Below are positions 53,863 through 60,874 of a DNA stretch of 64,000 nt, one piece after another. Every line of letters begins with the position of its first letter. The stretch's first letter is position 1. The notes below the pieces were generated by a model. It had not been told where the DNA came from. It saw nothing but the letters and a program-made list of their open reading frames with translations, and did not search any database. A program made the position numbers and the translations under genes. Origin of the DNA: Streptomyces sp. LUP47B (GTDB lineage Bacteria; Actinomycetota; Actinomycetes; Streptomycetales; Streptomycetaceae); assembly GCF_001746295.1 (NCBI RefSeq), contig NZ_MJAH01000013.1, forward strand, positions 143,874 to 207,873, given 5' to 3'.

Positions 53863-55143
53863 GTGCCGTCCATCGACGTCGTCGTAGCCCGGGAAATCCT
53901 GGACTCCCGAGGCAACCCCACGGTCGAGGTCGAGGTCGGCCTCGACGACGGCAGCACGGGTCGTGCCGCCGTCCCGTCCGGCGCCTCCACGGGTGCCTTC
54001 GAGGCCATCGAGCTCCGCGACGGTGACCCGAACCGCTACCACGGCAAGGGTGTCGAGAAGGCCGTCCTGGCCGTCATCGAGCAGATCGGCCCGGAGCTGG
54101 TCGGCTACGACGCCACCGAGCAGCGCCTGATCGACCAGGCCATGTTCGACCTGGACGCCACCGACAACAAGGGCTCGCTCGGCGCCAACGCCATCCTCGG
54201 CGTCTCCCTCGCCGTCGCCCACGCCGCCTCCGAGGCCAGCGACCTGCCGCTGTTCCGCTACCTGGGCGGCCCGAACGCGCACCTGCTGCCGGTGCCGATG
54301 ATGAACATCCTGAACGGCGGCTCGCACGCCGACTCCAACGTGGACATCCAGGAGTTCATGATCGCCCCGATCGGCGCGGAGTCCTTCTCCGAGGCGCTGC
54401 GCTGGGGCACCGAGGTCTACCACACCCTCAAGAAGGTCCTGAAGAGCAAGGGCCTGTCCACCGGTCTCGGTGACGAGGGCGGCTTCGCGCCGAACCTGGA
54501 GTCCAACCGCGCCGCCCTGGACCTCATCCTCGAGGCCATCAAGGAAGCCGGTTACATCCCCGGCGAGCAGGTCGCCCTGGCGCTCGACGTCGCCGCCTCC
54601 GAGTTCTACAAGGACGGCAAGTACCAGTTCGAGGGCAAGGAGCGCTCCGCCGCCGAGATGACGGAGTACTACGAGGAGCTCGTGGCGGCCTACCCGCTCG
54701 TCTCCATCGAGGACCCGCTGTTCGAGGACGACTGGGCCGGCTGGAAGGTCCTCACCGACAAGCTCGGTGACAAGGTCCAGATCGTCGGCGACGACCTGTT
54801 CGTCACCAACCCGGAGCGTCTGGCCCGCGGCATCGAGGACGGCGCCGCCAACGCCCTGCTCGTCAAGGTGAACCAGATCGGCTCGCTCACCGAGACGCTG
54901 GACGCCGTCGAGCTCGCCCAGCGCAGCGGCTTCAAGTGCATGATGTCGCACCGCTCCGGCGAGACCGAGGACGTCACCATCGCCGACCTCGCCGTCGCCA
55001 CCAACTGCGGCCAGATCAAGACCGGTGCTCCGGCCCGCTCCGAGCGCGTCGCCAAGTACAACCAGCTCCTGCGCATCGAGGAGATCCTCGACGACGCGGC
55101 GGTGTACGCCGGCCGTAGCGCGTTCCCCCGCTTCAGGGGCTGA
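53863..55143 (+). CDS. eno: Enolase (phosphopyruvate hydratase)
   Basis: 426 residues. Converts 2-phosphoglycerate to PEP. Motifs: SRGNPTVEVEV, PSGASTG loop, the acidic metal ligands in LDVAAS, SIEDP and GDDLFVTN, and the signature LLVKVNQIGSLTET followed by SHRSGETED. GTG 53863 is chosen because AAGGAG (53851-53856) abuts the ATG at 53857 but is six bases from the GTG. Promoter elements probably lie in the AT-rich stretch 53715-53750. Confidence 0.97.
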   Translation: MPSIDVVVAREILDSRGNPTVEVEVGLDDGSTGRAAVPSGASTGAFEAIELRDGDPNRYHGKGVEKAVLAVIEQIGPELVGYDATEQRLIDQAMFDLDATDNKGSLGANAILGVSLAVAHAASEASDLPLFRYLGGPNAHLLPVPMMNILNGGSHADSNVDIQEFMIAPIGAESFSEALRWGTEVYHTLKKVLKSKGLSTGLGDEGGFAPNLESNRAALDLILEAIKEAGYIPGEQVALALDVAASEFYKDGKYQFEGKERSAAEMTEYYEELVAAYPLVSIEDPLFEDDWAGWKVLTDKLGDKVQIVGDDLFVTNPERLARGIEDGAANALLVKVNQIGSLTETLDAVELAQRSGFKCMMSHRSGETEDVTIADLAVATNCGQIKTGAPARSERVAKYNQLLRIEEILDDAAVYAGRSAFPRFRG

Positions 55144-55170
55144 CCCGTACAGGGCTAAGCCTTCGCCAGT

Positions 55171-55222
55171 CGTACGTACGTCCCCGTACCGGTCCCGTAC
55201 CGTGTGCGGGGACGTACGTACG
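55171..55222 (+). terminator. Long hairpin between eno and divIC
   Basis: CGTACGTACGTCCCCG (55171-55186) and CGGGGACGTACGTACG (55207-55222) form a perfect 16-bp stem; the 20-base loop can form a further CGGT/ACCG stem. It ends 22 bp before the divIC ATG. Either the eno terminator or a control hairpin limiting read-through into the cell-division gene. Confidence 0.8.
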
Positions 55223-55244
55223 TAGAAGGGGAGGCGGAAAGCCG

Positions 55245-55721
55245 ATGGCCGTGAAGGACCGGGACCGTTTCTCCACCGCGACCAGGATCAGACTGCTCGG
55301 CGAGCAGACCGCGGCCCGTGTCTACCGCTCCCAGACCAAGCGACAGGCCCGCCGCTCCCGGCTGACCGGCCGGGCCGCGCTGCTCGCGCTCGTGCTGTGC
55401 ACGCTGGTGGTGGCGCTGGCGTACCCGATAAGGCAGTACGTCTCCCAGCGCGCCGAGATCGCCGATCTGCAGCGGGAGAAGGCGCGGGCCGCCGAGCGGG
55501 TGGAGAGGCTGCGCGATCTCAAGGCACGCTGGCAGGACGACACGTACGCCGAGCAGCAGATCCGGCAGCGGCTGCACTATGTGATGCCGGGCGAGACGGG
55601 CTTCGTCGTGGTCGACCCGGACGCGGCCAGGCAGTCGCGCACCGACCTCGGCGCCGCGGACCGCCCCTGGTACGCGAACGTCTGGGACGGGGTCGACAAG
55701 TCCGACGCCTCCGACCAGTGA
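55245..55721 (+). CDS. divIC: Septum formation initiator DivIC/FtsB-like
   Basis: 158 residues. A basic N-terminal cytoplasmic part (about 1-42), one membrane segment (about 43-62, RAALLALVLCTLVVALAYPI), then a short extracytoplasmic coiled coil (YVSQRAEIADLQREKARAAERVERLRDL) and the YAEQQIRQRLHYVMPGETGF motif of DivIC. It partners FtsL/DivIB in the divisome, where it matters for sporulation septation. Start of a four-gene run with the DUF501, ppx genes; position after eno is conserved in actinobacteria. Confidence 0.92.
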   Translation: MAVKDRDRFSTATRIRLLGEQTAARVYRSQTKRQARRSRLTGRAALLALVLCTLVVALAYPIRQYVSQRAEIADLQREKARAAERVERLRDLKARWQDDTYAEQQIRQRLHYVMPGETGFVVVDPDAARQSRTDLGAADRPWYANVWDGVDKSDASDQ

Positions 55722-55751
55722 ACCGACCGATGGACCGATAGAAAGACAGGC

Positions 55752-56282
55752 ATGGAAACGCCCCCGCCCTCCACCCCGCGCACCGAGCCCACCGACGCGG
55801 ATGTCGAGGCCTTCAAGCAGCAGCTCGGCCGGCCGCCCCGCGGGCTGCGCGCGATCGCGCACCGCTGCCCCTGCGGTCAGCCGGACGTGGTGGAGACGGC
55901 CCCCCGCCTCCCCGACGGCACGCCCTTCCCGACGACGTATTACCTGACGTGCCCGCGCGCCGCCTCGGCGATCGGCACGCTGGAGGCGAACGGCGTCATG
56001 AAGGAGATGACGGAGCGGCTCCAGACCGACCCGGAGCTCGCCGCGGCGTACCGGGCCGCGCACGAGGACTACATCGCCCGCCGTGACGCCATCGAGGTGC
56101 TGGAGGGCTTCCCGAGCGCGGGCGGCATGCCGGACCGCGTGAAGTGCCTGCACGTCCTGGTGGGCCACTCGCTGGCCGCCGGCCCGGGCGTCAACCCGCT
56201 GGGCGACGAGGCGATCGCGATGCTGCCGGAGTGGTGGCGCAAGGGTGCGTGCGTGTCCCTCACCGAGGAGGATGCCCAGTGA
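55752..56282 (+). CDS. DUF501 family protein
   Basis: 176 residues. Conserved DUF501 blocks: FKQQLGRPPRGLRAIAHRCPCGQPDVVETAPRL, FPTTYYLTCPRAASAIGTLE and VKCLHVLVGHSLAAGPGVNPLGDEA. CPCG, a later Cys (LTCPR) and KCLH suggest metal binding. Biochemical role unknown; it is regularly found between divIC and ppx in actinobacteria. Its stop overlaps the ppx start (GTGA). Starts 30 bp after divIC. Confidence 0.88.
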   Translation: METPPPSTPRTEPTDADVEAFKQQLGRPPRGLRAIAHRCPCGQPDVVETAPRLPDGTPFPTTYYLTCPRAASAIGTLEANGVMKEMTERLQTDPELAAAYRAAHEDYIARRDAIEVLEGFPSAGGMPDRVKCLHVLVGHSLAAGPGVNPLGDEAIAMLPEWWRKGACVSLTEEDAQ

Positions 56283-57220
56283 CCCGCGTCGCCGCCGTCG
56301 ACTGCGGTACGAACTCGATCCGGCTCCTCGTCGCCGACTGTGACCCCGAGACCGGCGAACTGGTCGACCTGGACCGTCGTATGACCATCGTGCGGCTCGG
56401 GCAGGGCGTCGACCGGACGGGGCGGCTCGCCCCCGAGGCGCTGGAGCGGACCTTCGCCGCGTGCCGGGAGTACGCGGCGGTCATCAAGGAGTACGGGGCC
56501 GAGCGGCTGCGGTTCGTCGCCACCTCCGCCTCCCGGGACGCGGAGAACCGGGACGAGTTCGTGCGCGGGGTCCTCGACATCCTCGGGGTCGAGCCCGAGG
56601 TCATCTCCGGGGACCAGGAGGCGGAGTTCTCCTTCACGGGGGCGACCAAGGAACTCAAGGGCAGCGACCACCTGGCCAGGCCCTATCTCGTGGTGGACAT
56701 CGGCGGCGGTTCGACGGAGTTCGTGGTGGGCGACGACCATGTGCGCGCCGCACGTTCCGTGGACGTGGGCTGTGTGCGGATGACCGAGCGGCACCTCGTG
56801 CGGGACGGGGTCGTCAGCGACCCGCCCACCGACGCGCAGATCGCCGCCATGCGGGCAGACATCGAGGCCGCTCTCGACCTGGCCGAGGAGACCGTCCCGC
56901 TGCGCGAGGCGCGCACGCTGGTGGGGCTCGCCGGGTCCGTCACTACCGTGTCGGCGATCGCGCAGGAGCTGCCCGAGTACGACTCGCAGGCCATCCACCA
57001 CTCCCGGGCCTCCCGCGACCGCGTCCGTGAGATCACCGACTGGCTGCTGCACTCCACCCACGCCGAGCGCGCGGCCGTCCCCTCCATGCACCCCGGGCGC
57101 GTGGACGTCATCGCCGCGGGGGCCCTCGTACTCCTGTCGATCATGGAGCGGATCGGCGCCGAGGAGGTCGTCGTGAGCGAGCACGACATCCTCGACGGCA
57201 TCGCGTGGTCGGTCGCGTAG
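56279..57220 (+). CDS. ppx: Ppx/GppA-type exopolyphosphatase / guanosine pentaphosphatase
   Basis: 313 residues, the short actinobacterial form without the C-terminal HD domain of E. coli Ppx. ASKHA-fold motifs: AAVDCGTNSIRLLV (about 5-18), FVATSASRDAENRDEF, EAEFSFTGA and VVDIGGGSTEFVVG (about 137-150). It removes terminal phosphate from polyphosphate and/or pppGpp; which is preferred cannot be told from sequence. GTG 56279 overlaps the DUF501 stop. A UUCG-looped terminator follows. Confidence 0.9.
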   Translation: MTRVAAVDCGTNSIRLLVADCDPETGELVDLDRRMTIVRLGQGVDRTGRLAPEALERTFAACREYAAVIKEYGAERLRFVATSASRDAENRDEFVRGVLDILGVEPEVISGDQEAEFSFTGATKELKGSDHLARPYLVVDIGGGSTEFVVGDDHVRAARSVDVGCVRMTERHLVRDGVVSDPPTDAQIAAMRADIEAALDLAEETVPLREARTLVGLAGSVTTVSAIAQELPEYDSQAIHHSRASRDRVREITDWLLHSTHAERAAVPSMHPGRVDVIAAGALVLLSIMERIGAEEVVVSEHDILDGIAWSVA

Positions 57221-57272
57221 GACCCTGCCGAGCACCTCTGCTGAGCAGGGAGAACAACGTATGAGCGCGTCC

Positions 57273-57297
57273 GGGGGGCCCTTCGGGGCCCCCCTTT
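57273..57297 (+). terminator. Terminator after ppx with TTCG tetraloop
   Basis: GGGGGGCCC (57273-57281), loop TTCG, GGGCCCCCC (57286-57294), then TTT. A very stable short hairpin closing the divIC-DUF501-ppx operon. Confidence 0.92.
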
Positions 57298-57317
57298 GAC
57301 GTGTCGGCCAGAAAGTT

Positions 57318-57333
57318 CGTGAAGTTCTTCACA
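57318..57333 (+). promoter_or_regulatory. Putative Rex operator 1 upstream of ndh
   Basis: CGTGAAGTTCTTCACA fits the Rex operator pattern TGTGAACNNNTTCACA with two mismatches (first base and the C after GTGAA); the GTGAA/TTCAC arms are exact with the correct 4-base gap. Rex senses the NADH/NAD ratio and represses respiratory genes. Confidence 0.6.
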
Positions 57334-57397
57334 AGGAATTGGGCCCTGTCGGACGACGAATCTGGTCCGGTTGACCCTTCCGGGGCCCCAACACCCG

Positions 57398-57413
57398 TGT
57401 GAACATGTTCAAA
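57398..57413 (+). promoter_or_regulatory. Putative Rex operator 2 upstream of ndh
   Basis: TGTGAACATGTTCAAA matches the Rex operator left arm and centre exactly and departs only at one base of the right arm (AAA for ACA). It is 80 bp from operator 1. Confidence 0.6.
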
Positions 57414-57640
57414 AGGGTGGGATGCGGACCTCGGGTGAGGGTCGTGCGAGGGCGTCGCGCGGGTCTCTCACGGGAGGGATTTCGGAGCAGAGGGGCAGCT
57501 CACGCGGCATTGACAACGGGCCGCCCTACACGGTGGTTCCCCTCCCGCGCCATGACCTGGATCACGCGAGTCGCGGAGGATAGCACACCCCCCGGGGAAG
57601 CTTGTGAAGGGGCGCACGAGCGACCCCCCTGGGGCGGGTG

Positions 57641-57646
57641 GATACT
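57641..57646 (+). promoter_or_regulatory. Putative -10 box of ndh (leaderless start)
   Basis: GATACT ends seven bases before the ndh ATG at 57654 and there is no Shine-Dalgarno sequence, so one transcript probably begins at the start codon. The remaining part of the 433-bp gap (57414-57640) shows no gene; ndh may have a second promoter nearer the Rex sites. Confidence 0.45.
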
Positions 57647-57653
57647 CGATGGC

Positions 57654-59030
57654 ATGAGCACCACGGAGCGTCCCAGGATCCTCGTAGTAGGCGGTGGGTA
57701 CGTAGGCCTGTACGCAGCTCGGCGCATTCTCAAGAAGATGCGCTACGGCGAGGCGACCGTCACGGTCGTCGACCCCCGGTCGTACATGACCTACCAGCCC
57801 TTCCTCCCCGAAACCGCCGCCGGCAACATCTCCCCGCGCCACGTCGTCGTTCCGTTGCGACGCGTGCTGCCCAAGGCGGAGGTTCTCACCGGCCGGGTCA
57901 CCACCATCGACCAGGACCGCAAGGTCGCCACGATCGCCCCGCTGGTCGGCGAGGCGTACGAGCTGCCCTTCGACTACCTGGTGATCGCGCTCGGCGCGGT
58001 CTCCCGCACCTTCCCGATCCCCGGCCTCGCCGAGCAGGGCATCGGTATGAAGGGCATCGAGGAGGCCATCGGCCTGCGCAACCACGTGCTTGAGCAGCTC
58101 GACAAGGCCGACTCCACGACCGACGAGGAGATCCGCCGCAAGGCGCTCACCTTCGTCTTCATCGGCGGTGGCTTCGCCGGCGCGGAGACCATCGGTGAGG
58201 TCGAGGACATGGCCCGCGACGCGGCCAAGTACTACACCAACGTCTCGCGCGAGGACATGCGGTTCATCCTCGTCGACGCCGCCGACAAGATCCTCCCCGA
58301 GGTCGGCCCCAAGCTCGGCCTGTACGGCAAGGAGCACCTGGAGAGCCGGGGCGTGGAGATCTACCTCTCCACCTCGATGGACTCCTGCGTCGACGGCCAC
58401 GTGGTGCTCAAGAACGGCCTCGAGGTCGACTCCAGCACCATCGTGTGGACCGCCGGTGTCAAGCCGAACCCGGTCCTTTCCCGCTACGGCCTCCCGCTGG
58501 GCCCGCGCGGTCACGTGGACACCGCCCCGACCCTTCAGGTCCAGGGCACCGACTACATCTGGGCCGCGGGCGACAACGCCCAGGTCCCGGACGTCGCCGC
58601 CCGCAAGGCCGGGGTCGAGAACGCCTGGTGCCCGCCGAACGCCCAGCACGCGCTGCGGCAGGCGCGGGTCCTCGGCGACAACGTGATCTCCGGGATGCGG
58701 GGCTTCCCGCAGAAGGACTACAGCCACTCCAACAAGGGTGCTGTCGCGGGTCTCGGCCTGCACAAGGGCGTCGCCATGATCGTCATGGGCAAGATGAAGA
58801 TCAAGGTCAAGGGCCGGCTCGCCTGGTACATGCACCGCGGCTACCACGGTCTGGCCATGCCGACCTGGAACCGCAAGGTCCGCGTCTTCGCCGACTGGAC
58901 CCTCGGCATGTTCCTCAAGCGCGAGGTCGTCTCCCTCGGCGCGATGGAGCACCCGCGCGAGGAGTTCTACGAGGCCGCGAGGCCCGTGCCCGCCGCCGAG
59001 CCGAAGAAGACCGAGGCGAAGGCCTCCTGA
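57654..59030 (+). CDS. ndh: Type II NADH dehydrogenase (NDH-2)
   Basis: 458 residues. Two Rossmann motifs: VVGGGYVGLYAA (about 11-22) for FAD and FIGGGFAGAET (about 168-178) for NADH; quinone-site and FAD C-terminal motifs WAAGDNAQVPD and AWCPPNAQHALRQA are present. It oxidises NADH and reduces menaquinone without pumping protons, held at the membrane by its amphipathic C-terminal part (KGRLAWYMHRGYHGLAMPTWNRK). Likely under Rex control, given the two upstream sites. Confidence 0.93.
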   Translation: MSTTERPRILVVGGGYVGLYAARRILKKMRYGEATVTVVDPRSYMTYQPFLPETAAGNISPRHVVVPLRRVLPKAEVLTGRVTTIDQDRKVATIAPLVGEAYELPFDYLVIALGAVSRTFPIPGLAEQGIGMKGIEEAIGLRNHVLEQLDKADSTTDEEIRRKALTFVFIGGGFAGAETIGEVEDMARDAAKYYTNVSREDMRFILVDAADKILPEVGPKLGLYGKEHLESRGVEIYLSTSMDSCVDGHVVLKNGLEVDSSTIVWTAGVKPNPVLSRYGLPLGPRGHVDTAPTLQVQGTDYIWAAGDNAQVPDVAARKAGVENAWCPPNAQHALRQARVLGDNVISGMRGFPQKDYSHSNKGAVAGLGLHKGVAMIVMGKMKIKVKGRLAWYMHRGYHGLAMPTWNRKVRVFADWTLGMFLKREVVSLGAMEHPREEFYEAARPVPAAEPKKTEAKAS

Positions 59031-59053
59031 CCGGCTCCGGTCGCTGATCCACT

Positions 59054-59095
59054 CCGAAGGACCTCCCGCCATCCGTGGTGCGGGAGGTCCTTCGG
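59054..59095 (+). terminator. Terminator after ndh
   Basis: CCGAAGGACCTCCCGC (59054-59069) pairs perfectly with GCGGGAGGTCCTTCGG (59080-59095), ten-base loop, 23 bp after the ndh stop. It separates ndh from cfa. Confidence 0.92.
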
Positions 59096-59233
59096 CGTTC
59101 CCGCAGCGACCGGGTGTACGTGGTCGTTGCATGTGTTTTGCCCAGACGTAACCCGCCGAAGGGACTGCTCCCCGGCATGCCGCTGTTTACCAAGGTGGAC
59201 AATTCCGGGATCCTCGTCACGGAGGTGTACGCC

Positions 59234-60532
59234 ATGGCAGATGCCGCGCTGCGGCTCAGGAACCTCGTCGGACAGTTGCTGGGGGTGCCGCTCCCGGTGC
59301 GGATCCGCGCCTGGGACGGTTCGGAGGCCGGGCCGCCCGAAGCGCCGGCGCTGGTCGTGCGCAACCGGCGTGCCGTGCGCCGGCTGCTGTTCAAGCCGGG
59401 TGAGCTGGGGCTGGCCCGCGCCTGGGTCACGGGAGACCTGGACATCGACGGCGACCTCTACACCGCTCTCGACCTGATCTCGGGGCTCGTGTGGGAGCGC
59501 GGGGAGGACGCCAGGACCCTCTTCGAGGCCCTGCGTGACCCCGAGGTGCGCTCCGCCGTCCGCGGGCTCGTCGCCCTTGCCGGACCGCCGCTGCCGCCCG
59601 CCCCGCCGCCCGAGGAGATCCGCCGGGCCCGCGGCCATCTGCACACCAGGCGCAGCGACAAGCGGGCCATCAGCCACCACTACGACGTCGGCAACGGCTT
59701 CTACGAGATCGTCCTCGGACCGTCGATGGTGTACTCGTGCGCCTACTGGGAGGCTCCCGAACCCGGGGGGACCCTGGAGGGCGCCCAGCGCGACAAGCTC
59801 GACCTCGTCTGCCGCAAGCTCGGTCTGGGAGCCGGGCAGAGGCTCCTCGACGTGGGCTGCGGGTGGGGTTCCATGGCCATCCACGCCGCCCGCGAGTACG
59901 GCGTGAGCGTCGTCGGCATCACCCTGTCCCAGGAGCAGGCGGCCTACGCCCGCAAGCGCGTCGCCGACGAGGGGCTCACCGACCGGGTCGAGATCCGGGT
60001 GCAGGACTACCGGGACGTCGCCGACGGGCCGTACGACGCCGTCTCCTCCATCGGCATGGCCGAACACGTCGGCGCGGAACGGTACTTGGAGTACGCCGAG
60101 GTCCTGCTGAAGCTCCTGAAGCCCGGGGGGCGGCTTCTCAACCACCAGATCGCCCGGCGCCCGCAGCGCGACGAATCGGCGTACGACCTCAACGAGTTCA
60201 TCGACGCCTACGTCTTCCCCGACGGCGAACTCGCCCCCCTCGGCACGACCGTGACCATGCTGGAGCGGGCCGGTTTCGAGGTGCGGGACGTGGAGTCGAT
60301 CCGCGAGCACTACGCCCACACCTTGCGCCGCTGGGTCACCAACCTGGAGGCGCAGTGGGAGCGCGCGGTCCGGCTCGCCGGGCCCGGGCGGGCCCGCGTG
60401 TGGCGGCTGTACATGGCCGCGTGCGCCCTCGCCTTCGAACGCAACCGCATCGGCGTCAACCAGGTACTCGCCGTCAGAGCCACCGAATCCGGCACGTCCG
60501 GCCTGCCGCTGAGGTCCCGCACCTGGAACTGA
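59234..60532 (+). CDS. cfa: Cyclopropane-fatty-acyl-phospholipid synthase
   Basis: 432 residues. N-terminal lipid-binding region (PVRIRAWDGSEAG, GLARAWVTGDLDIDGDLYTALD), then the SAM-methyltransferase core with the family signature ISHHYDVGNGFYEIVLGPSMVYSCAYW, motif I LLDVGCGWGSMAIHAA (about 203-218) and the bicarbonate-site block SIGMAEHVG, ending HQIARRP and a conserved C-terminal helix. It adds a methylene bridge across cis double bonds of membrane lipids. ATG 59234 has GGAGG eight bases upstream; earlier in-frame starts (59177, 59075) lack one, the earliest lying in the ndh terminator. Confidence 0.92.
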   Translation: MADAALRLRNLVGQLLGVPLPVRIRAWDGSEAGPPEAPALVVRNRRAVRRLLFKPGELGLARAWVTGDLDIDGDLYTALDLISGLVWERGEDARTLFEALRDPEVRSAVRGLVALAGPPLPPAPPPEEIRRARGHLHTRRSDKRAISHHYDVGNGFYEIVLGPSMVYSCAYWEAPEPGGTLEGAQRDKLDLVCRKLGLGAGQRLLDVGCGWGSMAIHAAREYGVSVVGITLSQEQAAYARKRVADEGLTDRVEIRVQDYRDVADGPYDAVSSIGMAEHVGAERYLEYAEVLLKLLKPGGRLLNHQIARRPQRDESAYDLNEFIDAYVFPDGELAPLGTTVTMLERAGFEVRDVESIREHYAHTLRRWVTNLEAQWERAVRLAGPGRARVWRLYMAACALAFERNRIGVNQVLAVRATESGTSGLPLRSRTWN

Positions 60533-60599
60533 CTCCCGGGGCCGCCGGATGTCGCCGTCCGCCGTGGCGGCACCGCGGGCGGCGGCCCCGCAGGGCAGG

Positions 60600-60867
60600 A
60601 ACGAGGGTCCCGTTGCCGGGCAGCGGGCCCCCAACTGCCGTGCGGCCGCTCGGCCCACGGGTTTCGCGCGGGTCGGTGGGCGCCGGGCGGGAGGGCGGGG
60701 CCTGTTCGTGAGTGACGGGCCTCGGCTGCCGTCCGGCTGTTGGGCCTGGGGGGTACCCGGGCCGGCCGGGGAGCGGCTGTGGCGCTCAGTTGCGCGCGGG
60801 TCGGTGGGCGCCGGGCGGGAGGGCGGGGCCCGTTCGTGAGCAACGGGCCCCGACTGCCGTACGGCTG
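60600..60867. repeat. Direct repeats with terminator-like hairpins between cfa and the ABC permease
   Basis: The stretch from CGCGCGGGTCGGTGGGCGCC at 60665 recurs at 60793, 128 bp later, and the match runs about 75 bp. Each copy carries a hairpin: GGGGCCCGTT/AACGGGCCCC at 60825-60851 (perfect 10-bp stem) and a weaker one at 60697-60721; a third related hairpin (GGGTCCCG/CGGGCCC) lies near 60605-60630. The genes on both sides converge here, so the elements act as terminators. No gene is seen in the 342-bp gap. Confidence 0.7.
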
Positions 60868-60874
60868 CTCGGTC

